A stretch of DNA of 18,551 nt from an uncultured Oscillospiraceae bacterium. Lineage in GTDB: Bacteria; Bacillota_A; Clostridia; Oscillospirales; Oscillospiraceae. Below are positions 13,541 through 18,551 of the stretch, piece by piece; the first letter of the stretch is position 1; every line of letters starts with the position of its first letter. The position numbers were made by a program, and so were the translations under genes. The notes under the pieces were generated by a model. That model saw only the letters and a list, made by a program, of their open reading frames with translations. It searched no databases and was not told the DNA's origin. The DNA is taken from contig CAAEDK010000290.1 of assembly GCA_900754605.1 (NCBI GenBank), positions 1-18,551 of the forward strand, read 5' to 3'.

Positions 13541-14160
13541 CACCCCTTGGGGAATCCCAGGGCAGCGTACCAGTCAAAGAGACGGCAGACCAAAGTGCAG
13601 TGGCGCTGGATCTCCGGCCAGGTGAAGTCGTGGATAAAGGGCTCGTAAATGGTGGTCCAGAAGGCGGACAGGACCACATGAAGCTCCTCCCGCGTCATAT
13701 CCACCGTACACAAGCCCCGGCGTCTGGCCTCGGCGTAGTAGGTCCAGGTGCCTTCCGTCATTTTCTCCACCCAGTCGTGCTGGAAGTTGGCGTAAGCGGT
13801 GCCCTCCGCTCCGGTGAGCAGCAGCACAAAGCCATCCCGCCGCTCATTGAGAAAGCGGAACCACCACAGCATATATTCCTCATCCATATACCACGCCCGG
13901 ATCAGATCTTCGTCGGAGAGAGCGGATGCCGGCACCGCCGTCCGCTCCTCATAAACAGCATCCAAATCCGCCACCGTATCCGCCACCACAGCGCGAAACA
14001 GCTCCTCTTTTCCGGCGTAACGCTTATAAAGGGCGCCGGTTGTCACCCCAGCCCGCTGGCAGATGGATTTCAGGGAAGCCTGCTCAAAGCCCAGCGTCCG
14101 AAACTCCTCTCTGGCACTGTCCATGATCCGAGGGTCGATGGAAGTATCCGGTCTTGCCAT
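13540..14160 (-). CDS. TetR/AcrR-family transcriptional regulator (left module)
   Basis: This 206-residue protein has an N-terminal TetR helix-turn-helix (ASLKSICQRAGVTTGALYKRYAGKEELFRAVV) and a helical ligand-binding region (EEYMLWWFRFLNERRDGFVLLLTGAEGTAY). The ATG at 14160 is preceded by GGGAGGGGTGTT; longer in-frame starts upstream run through the promoter and are rejected. It heads the left module, with a strong promoter whose start region carries two tandem GATAAT-N3-ATTATC-like dyads, probably its own operator. It is related over its whole length to the divergent TetR at 14327 (compare GAEGTAYANF with AAGTEYAHY). Its ligand, perhaps the transported compound, is unknown. Confidence 0.9.
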   Translation of the reverse strand: MARPDTSIDPRIMDSAREEFRTLGFEQASLKSICQRAGVTTGALYKRYAGKEELFRAVVADTVADLDAVYEERTAVPASALSDEDLIRAWYMDEEYMLWWFRFLNERRDGFVLLLTGAEGTAYANFQHDWVEKMTEGTWTYYAEARRRGLCTVDMTREELHVVLSAFWTTIYEPFIHDFTWPEIQRHCTLVCRLFDWYAALGFPKG

Positions 14161-14179
14161 AACACCCCTCCCGACAAAT

Positions 14180-14209
14180 GATAATTTGATTACCGATAAT
14201 CTGATTATC
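14180..14209. promoter_or_regulatory. Tandem 15-bp operator repeats over the left TetR start site
   Basis: GATAATTTGATTACC and GATAATCTGATTATC lie end to end (13 of 15 bases identical). The second is a perfect dyad (GATAAT, CTG, ATTATC) and the first an imperfect one. They lie immediately downstream of the minus-strand -10 box, where they can block the left TetR promoter. Autoregulation by that TetR is the simplest reading. Confidence 0.65.
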
Positions 14210-14238
14210 AATATAGCATCCCTTTCTATCCCTGTCAA
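14210..14238 (-). promoter_or_regulatory. Promoter of the left TetR module
   Basis: TTGACA (14238-14233), a 17-bp spacer and TATATT (14215-14210) on the minus strand. The -35 box is back to back with that of the rightward promoter, 14 bp away. Confidence 0.85.
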
Positions 14239-14252
14239 GGAGAAATCCTCTC

Positions 14253-14281
14253 TTGACAAACTTGCTTTTTGGTTGTATATT
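14253..14281 (+). promoter_or_regulatory. Promoter of the right TetR module
   Basis: TTGACA (14253-14258), a 17-bp spacer and TATATT (14276-14281) on the plus strand. Both boxes have exactly the same sequence as those of the divergent leftward promoter. Confidence 0.85.
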
Positions 14282-14312
14282 CAAAACATCGTTATGAAAC
14301 AGTGTTTTGAAT
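14279..14312. promoter_or_regulatory. Inverted repeat over the right TetR start site, putative operator
   Basis: ATTCAAAACA (14279-14288) and its complement TGTTTTGAAT (14303-14312) flank 14 bp. The repeat begins in the -10 box and ends just before the ribosome binding site. It is the likely autoregulatory site of the right TetR and differs from the left module's GATAAT dyads. Confidence 0.6.
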
Positions 14313-14326
14313 TGAGAGGTGATACC

Positions 14327-14956
14327 ATGGCAAAGCAGATCGAAGGGGTCTATGAAAATGTACTCCGCTGCGCCCGTCGGGAATTTTTGGAAAAAGGCTT
14401 TGCTCTGGCCTCCCTGCGGGACATCGCCAAGGCGGCGGGAACCAGCACCGGCTCCATCTATACCCGCTTTACCGACAAGGCTGGATTGTTCCGCGCCCTG
14501 GTGGAGCCTGCTGCCGGAGAGCTGAAGCGCCGTTTTTTGGAGATTCAGGAGTCTTTTCACCGGTTTGACGGCCAAACCCAGCAGGAGGAGATGGGGCGTT
14601 ACACTGCCCATGCCCAGGAGGGACTGTTTGACTACATCTATGAGCACCTGCCGGAGTTTGAACTGCTGCTCCGCCGGGCCGCCGGGACGGAATATGCCCA
14701 CTATATTGACGAGTTGGTGGAGATCGAAGTCAGTTACACCTACAAATACATGGAGGTCATCGGCTGTGAGAGCGTCCGCTCCGGTCAGGTCACCGAGGAC
14801 TTGATCCATATCGTTACCACCGCCTACTTCAACGGAATGTTTGAGCCGGTGCGGCACCGCATGGATAAGGCCCGGGCGCTCCACTATATCCGCCAGCTCA
14901 ACCGCTATCACATGGCAGGATTTGAGACGATCTTTCATCCCGAAAACTTCCGGTAG
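14327..14956 (+). CDS. TetR/AcrR-family transcriptional regulator (right module)
   Basis: This 209-residue protein has a TetR helix-turn-helix at the N-terminus (ASLRDIAKAAGTSTGSIYTRFTDKAGLFRALV) and a helical ligand-binding domain. The ATG at 14327 follows GAGAGGTGATACC; the frame is open further upstream, but that part lies in the promoter. It is the mirror counterpart of the TetR at 13540. Their C-terminal parts still align (EDLIHIVTTAYFNGMFEP with EELHVVLSAFWTTIYEP), so they are paralogues from an old duplication rather than a recent copy. It is followed after 4 bp by a terminator and then by operator F and two ABC genes. It probably controls its own expression and perhaps that of the ABC genes. 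Confidence 0.9.
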   Translation: MAKQIEGVYENVLRCARREFLEKGFALASLRDIAKAAGTSTGSIYTRFTDKAGLFRALVEPAAGELKRRFLEIQESFHRFDGQTQQEEMGRYTAHAQEGLFDYIYEHLPEFELLLRRAAGTEYAHYIDELVEIEVSYTYKYMEVIGCESVRSGQVTEDLIHIVTTAYFNGMFEPVRHRMDKARALHYIRQLNRYHMAGFETIFHPENFR

Positions 14957-14959
14957 TGC

Positions 14960-14986
14960 AAAAGGCCGCTTTCCCGGCGGCCTTTT
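14960..14986 (+). terminator. Intrinsic terminator after the right TetR gene
   Basis: AAAAGGCCGC (14960-14969) pairs with GCGGCCTTTT (14977-14986) around a 7-nt loop. It is the counterpart of the terminator after the left TetR and lies only 13 bp before operator F. Confidence 0.8.
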
Positions 14987-14999
14987 CATAGAACCAAAG

Positions 15000-15015
15000 G
15001 TTAGCAATAACTAAC
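15000..15015 (+). promoter_or_regulatory. Palindromic operator, site F, before the right ABC pair
   Basis: GTTAGC-AATA-ACTAAC is identical to site E and followed by the same CTAACTAAA-GGAG arrangement, so the ribosome binding site AAAGGAGG starts 2 bp after it. Binding here could block transcription arriving from the TetR side. Confidence 0.75.
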
Positions 15016-15031
15016 TAAAGGAGGCTTATTT

Positions 15032-16777
15032 ATGCAGAAAACGCAAAGCCCGCTGCTGCGGCTGTGGCAGCTGGGCAGGGAACATCACGGCGGCCTGATT
15101 GCCGCCATCTTCTGCGCGGTGGCGGGTGTCCTGCTGGGGCTGCTGCCGTATCTCTCAGCGGGGCACATCCTGGTAGCGCTTCTGACCGGGCAGCAGGACT
15201 GGAACTTCTATCTTCTGTGGTGTATGGTGGCTCTGGGGGGCTATCTGGCCAAAACCCTGCTTTACAATCTGGCACTTTCCCTCTCCCACAAGGCCACCTT
15301 TCAGATCCTGCGGGACATCCGGAAGATGGTTCTGTCTAAAATGCCCCGCTTACCCTTGGGAGACATTCTGGACACCTCCAGCGGACGGCTCAAACAAATC
15401 GTGGTAGATCAGGTGGAGAGTATGGAGACGACGCTGGCCCATCTGCTGCCAGAGATGACCTCCAATCTGCTGGCACCGGTATGCGTTCTCGTGTATCTGT
15501 TCACGCTGGACTGGCGCATGGCATTGCTGAGTCTGGTGTCCATTCCTGTGGGCATGGCTTTTATGATGGCCATTATGGGCAGCTATGGCAAGGACTATCA
15601 GGGGGCGGTGGAGACGACCCAGGCCATGAACGAGACCATTGTGGAGTACATCGGCGGCATTGAGGTCATCAAGGCCTTCAATCAGGGAAAGAACTCCTAT
15701 GAGAAGTTCTCTTCCCGGGTACGGGCCAATGCCGCCTACTATTACAACTGGATGAAGAAATGCCAGTTTGGGATGGCTCTGGCCTATGCCATCGCGCCCA
15801 CCACCCTTATCACGGTGCTGCCTGTGGGCTGGATCTTCTACACGGACGGCAGTTTGTCCGCAGAGGTATTTCTCACCACCATCATCCTGTCCATGAGTAT
15901 TGTGGGACCTCTCATTGCCGCCATGGGCTTTGTGGATAATCTTGCCAAGGTAGGTACCATCGTAGGTTCGGTGGATGAGATCCTGCTGAAACCGGAGCAG
16001 GATCACGGAACACAGCCGGCACAGCTGGGAAAACCGGATATCGCCTTGGATCATGTTTCCTTTGGATATGCTCAGGACAAGGAGATCCTCCACAACATCT
16101 CCCTCACCATTCCGGCCGGCAGCCTCACCGCTTTGGTTGGACCCTCCGGTTCGGGCAAGTCCACCATCGCCAAGCTCATCGCCGGTTTCTGGGATGTGAC
16201 CGAGGGCCGCATTACCCTGGGCGGCGTGGAGGAAAGCCGTATCCCGCTGGAACAACTCTACGACCAGGTGGCCTTTGTTTCTCAGGACAATTACCTCTTT
16301 GACGATACCATCCGGGAAAATATCCGTATGGGCCGGGTAAATGCCACGGATCAGGAAGTGGAACAAGTCGCCAAAGCCGCCGGATGCGACGGCTTCATCC
16401 GCCAGTTGGATCATGGCTATGACACCCGGGTGGGCGGCGGAGGCGCCCATCTCTCCGGAGGAGAGCGGCAGCGTATCGCCATCGCCCGGGCTATGCTGAA
16501 AAACGCCCCCGTGGTGATTCTGGACGAGGCCACCGCCTACATTGATCCGGAGAATGAAGCAGTGGTCCAGCGGGCAGTGGCAAAACTGGTGGAGGGTAAG
16601 ACGGTCATCGTCATTGCCCACCGCCTGTCCACCATCACCGGCGCTGATCAGATCGTGGTGGTGAAGGATGGAAGCATCGAGGCGCAGGGCAGGCATGAAG
16701 ACCTGCTGCGCCATTGTCCGTTGTACGCCGATCTGTGGCAGGCTCACATGGGCGCAAAGGAGGGAGAAACGGTATGA
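15032..16777 (+). CDS. ABC transporter, fused membrane and ATPase half-transporter (right module, first gene)
   Basis: This 581-residue protein has an exporter-type membrane domain (for example LIAAIFCAVAGVLLGLLPYL near the N-terminus and LAPVCVLVYLFTLDW in the middle) and a C-terminal ATPase domain with Walker A GPSGSGKST near 370, signature LSGGERQR near 472, Walker B VILDEATAYIDPE and IAHRL. The ATG at 15032 follows AAAGGAGG. Its stop overlaps the next start (ATGA), so the two half-transporters are made together and should form a heterodimer. It matches the gene at 11717 in position, size and sequence. Both ATP sites of the pair look catalytic. The substrate is unknown; siderophore-type metal chelates fit the operator and neighbours, while drugs or peptides remain possible. 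Confidence 0.92.
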   Translation: MQKTQSPLLRLWQLGREHHGGLIAAIFCAVAGVLLGLLPYLSAGHILVALLTGQQDWNFYLLWCMVALGGYLAKTLLYNLALSLSHKATFQILRDIRKMVLSKMPRLPLGDILDTSSGRLKQIVVDQVESMETTLAHLLPEMTSNLLAPVCVLVYLFTLDWRMALLSLVSIPVGMAFMMAIMGSYGKDYQGAVETTQAMNETIVEYIGGIEVIKAFNQGKNSYEKFSSRVRANAAYYYNWMKKCQFGMALAYAIAPTTLITVLPVGWIFYTDGSLSAEVFLTTIILSMSIVGPLIAAMGFVDNLAKVGTIVGSVDEILLKPEQDHGTQPAQLGKPDIALDHVSFGYAQDKEILHNISLTIPAGSLTALVGPSGSGKSTIAKLIAGFWDVTEGRITLGGVEESRIPLEQLYDQVAFVSQDNYLFDDTIRENIRMGRVNATDQEVEQVAKAAGCDGFIRQLDHGYDTRVGGGGAHLSGGERQRIAIARAMLKNAPVVILDEATAYIDPENEAVVQRAVAKLVEGKTVIVIAHRLSTITGADQIVVVKDGSIEAQGRHEDLLRHCPLYADLWQAHMGAKEGETV

Positions 16778-18504
16778 TCGAGACATTCAGAGGTATCTGG
16801 CGGTTTGCCGGTGAGGAACAGCGCAACATCCGGCGCTCGGTGATCGCCTGCTTTTTCAATGCGGTATTCCATATGTTTGAGATTGCCGCCATCTACTACA
16901 CCATCCTGGCTCTGCTGGATGGAAAAACCGGCCCTGCCACGGCGTGGCAGGCGCTGGGCCTGTTGGCAGTCAGTATTCTGGGCAGCGCCGTGATCAGATA
17001 TTTCTCCCAGCTCGAGCAGACCCACGCAGGGTACTTCATGGCGGCAAATAAGCGCGTGGCCATCGGGCAGCGGATGAAATCCGTCCCCATGGGCTACTTC
17101 AACGACAACAGCCTGGGAGAGCTCACCGGGGTCTGCACCACTGTACTGGACAATGTGGAGACTGTGGCCCCCATGGTGTTGGTGACCATGCTGGGCGGGA
17201 TGCTCAACGCTCTGGTCTTTACGGTGATGATCCTGATTTTTGACTGGCGGATCGGTCTCATTGTGGTGGCGGCCACAGCAGTTTATTTGTTCATCACCTC
17301 GGCCATGGAGCAAAAATCCGCCGCCCTCGCCCCGCACCGTCAGAAGTCCGAGGCCAAGTTGGTGGAGGCGGTGCTGGAGTATGTGCAGGGCATGAGCGTG
17401 GTGAAGTCCTTCAACCTCACCGGACGGGGTGACCGCACCTTGCAGGAAGCACTGGAATACAACTGCCGCAGCAACCTGAACATCGAAAAGATGTTCACCC
17501 CTTATATTATGGCGCAGGGGATCGCGCTCCAGCTGGGAAGCGTGGCCATGATGCTTGCGGCGGTATGGTTCTATCTCTCCGGAACGATGATTCTGGCCAA
17601 CGCTCTGATGGTGGTCATCATGTCCTTCCTGGTCTTTGCTCAGATCTCCTCGGCGGGCAGCGGCATGTCCCTGCTGCGTATCGTCAGCAGCTGCATGGCC
17701 CATGCCGATGAGACGGACGCCATGCCCCAGCTGGCAGAGACCGGTCGGGCCGGCACGCCCAGGGAGCACAGCATTACCTTCGACCATGTTTCGTTCTCTT
17801 ATGACCAGCGGCCTATCCTGCGGGATGTATCCTTCGCCATCCCGGACAGAACCACCACCGCCATCGTGGGCCCCAGCGGTTCCGGGAAAACCACACTGTG
17901 TAATCTCATCGCCCGGTTCTGGGATGTGGAGAGCGGCACCGTCCTTGTGGGCGGTCAGAATGTGAAGGACTATACCCTGGAGGGCCTGATGGATCAGATC
18001 TCCATGGTATTCCAGAAGGTCTATCTCTTTGCCGACACGGTGGAAAACAACATCAAGTTTGGATGCCCCAATGCCACCCACGAGGAAGTGGTGGCTGCGG
18101 CGAAGAAAGCCTGTTGCCACGACTTCATTCTCACCCTGCCCCAAGGCTATGACACCGTCATCGGCGAGGGTGGTTCCAGCCTTTCCGGCGGCGAGAAGCA
18201 GCGCATCTCCATTGCCCGGGCCATCCTGAAAGACGCCCCCATCGTAATCCTGGACGAGGCCACCGCCAATGTGGACCCGGAGAATGAGGACCGGCTACAG
18301 AAGGCCATCGAAGCCCTGACCCGGGACAAGACCATTCTGATGATCGCTCACCGGCTGAAGACGGTCCGTAACGCCGACCAGATCCTGGTGCTGGACGGCG
18401 GACAGATCGTTCAGCGAGGCACACACAGCCAGCTCATGGCCCAGGAGGGCTTGTATCAAGCGTTCGTATCTGGCCGTGAAGAGTCCGGTCAGTGGAAGCT
18501 CTAA
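16774..18504 (+). CDS. ABC transporter, fused membrane and ATPase half-transporter (right module, second gene)
   Basis: This 576-residue partner of the preceding gene has a membrane domain (SVIACFFNAVFHMFEIAAIY, then MLNALVFTVMILIFDWRIGL) and an ATPase domain with Walker A GPSGSGKTT near 366, signature LSGGEKQR near 469, Walker B VILDEATANVDPE and IAHRL. The start overlaps the upstream stop by 4 bp, with AAAGGAGGGAG just upstream; an in-frame start at 16714 is rejected. The ATPase part is strikingly close to the gene at 9981 (GYDTVIGEGGSSLSGGEKQR and FDTVIGEGGASLSGGERQR), which shows that the second genes of both modules are orthologue-like counterparts. A possible further gene begins 22 bp after its stop codon, so the operon may continue beyond the window. 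Confidence 0.92.
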   Translation: MIETFRGIWRFAGEEQRNIRRSVIACFFNAVFHMFEIAAIYYTILALLDGKTGPATAWQALGLLAVSILGSAVIRYFSQLEQTHAGYFMAANKRVAIGQRMKSVPMGYFNDNSLGELTGVCTTVLDNVETVAPMVLVTMLGGMLNALVFTVMILIFDWRIGLIVVAATAVYLFITSAMEQKSAALAPHRQKSEAKLVEAVLEYVQGMSVVKSFNLTGRGDRTLQEALEYNCRSNLNIEKMFTPYIMAQGIALQLGSVAMMLAAVWFYLSGTMILANALMVVIMSFLVFAQISSAGSGMSLLRIVSSCMAHADETDAMPQLAETGRAGTPREHSITFDHVSFSYDQRPILRDVSFAIPDRTTTAIVGPSGSGKTTLCNLIARFWDVESGTVLVGGQNVKDYTLEGLMDQISMVFQKVYLFADTVENNIKFGCPNATHEEVVAAAKKACCHDFILTLPQGYDTVIGEGGSSLSGGEKQRISIARAILKDAPIVILDEATANVDPENEDRLQKAIEALTRDKTILMIAHRLKTVRNADQILVLDGGQIVQRGTHSQLMAQEGLYQAFVSGREESGQWKL

Positions 18505-18526
18505 GAGGAGGAGCGCCTAAACCATC

Positions 18527-18551
18527 ATGAAAAGAGGAGTGCCGCCACCGG
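18527..18551 (+). CDS. Possible start of the next gene in the right ABC operon (cut by window edge)
   Basis: ATG at 18527 opens a frame reading MKRGVPPP to the end of the window. An AGGAGGAG run lies 13 bp upstream, somewhat far. A second purine run, AGAGGAG at 18533-18539, could instead serve a start beyond the edge. I recall this kind of ABC pair being followed by an ECF S component and EcfT/EcfA genes, but eight codons cannot confirm that. Confidence 0.35.

Noticed and set aside
14063..14326. An extended N-terminus of the right TetR reaching into the divergent TetR gene
   Set aside because: The extension crosses both promoters and the operators; the ATG at 14327 with GAGAGGTGA is the natural start.
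3000..15015. The repeated GTTAGC palindromes as mobile-element ends, attachment sites or a CRISPR array
   Set aside because: They are single sites kilobases apart at promoters, with no spacer regularity, no transposase or integrase and no target duplications.
1..18551. tRNA, rRNA, riboswitch or insertion sequence
   Set aside because: I saw no cloverleaf, rRNA text, transposase or recognised riboswitch core on either strand, though by eye alone a degenerate case could be missed.

Overview
The gene set and style point to a gut-type anaerobic Firmicute, probably a fairly GC-rich member of the Clostridia (Oscillospiraceae or Lachnospiraceae). I infer this from strong AGGAGG ribosome binding sites, frequent GTG/TTG starts, the families DUF3793, DUF6110 and DUF6219, two short DtxR/MntR-type regulators and paired half-transporter ABC genes. 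I cannot name the species from sequence alone.

Layout. (1) 1-2502, plus strand: the tail of an ECF transporter operon (EcfT C-terminus, then a fused double EcfA ATPase), a DtxR/MntR-type metalloregulator overlapping the ATPase gene, and a stand-alone PhoB-type winged-helix protein, closed by a bidirectional terminator. (2) 2580-3115, minus strand: a beheaded peroxiredoxin that keeps an operator and a Shine-Dalgarno sequence, behind a compact promoter-plus-terminator unit. (3) 3159-5697, minus: a heavy-metal P-type ATPase with its small partners DUF6110 and DUF6219. (4) 5768-7816, minus: DUF3793, flavodoxin and an AraC-type regulator. (5) 8079-8474, plus: a second DtxR-type regulator, divergent from region 4. 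(6) 8673-9791, minus: a SAM methyltransferase, a CxxC heavy-metal-associated protein and a 47-residue membrane protein. (7) 9981-18504: two mirror-image modules. Each has a TetR regulator, an intrinsic terminator, a palindromic operator and two ABC half-transporters overlapping by ATGA. One runs left and one runs right from a shared 166-bp divergent promoter region.

The connecting thread is a palindrome, GTTAGC-N4-GCTAAC, found six times (3000, 7889, 7937, 9815, 13488, 15000), always between genes and next to a promoter or ribosome binding site. It resembles the GTTAG/CTAAC halves of DtxR/IdeR boxes. I infer that it is the operator of one or both DtxR-type regulators, most likely the one at 8079, whose visible metal ligands (Met9, Cys100, Glu103, His104) match the iron-sensing DtxR pattern. 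Its apparent targets are DUF3793-flavodoxin, the methyltransferase-HMA operon, both ABC pairs and the peroxiredoxin remnant. Flavodoxin is a classic iron-starvation protein, and ABC pairs with an exporter fold include iron-siderophore importers (YbtPQ, IrtAB). The region is therefore best read as a metal-limitation (probably iron) regulon. The two mirror modules would add a second, TetR-dependent layer of control. The substrate of the ABC pairs cannot be determined from sequence.
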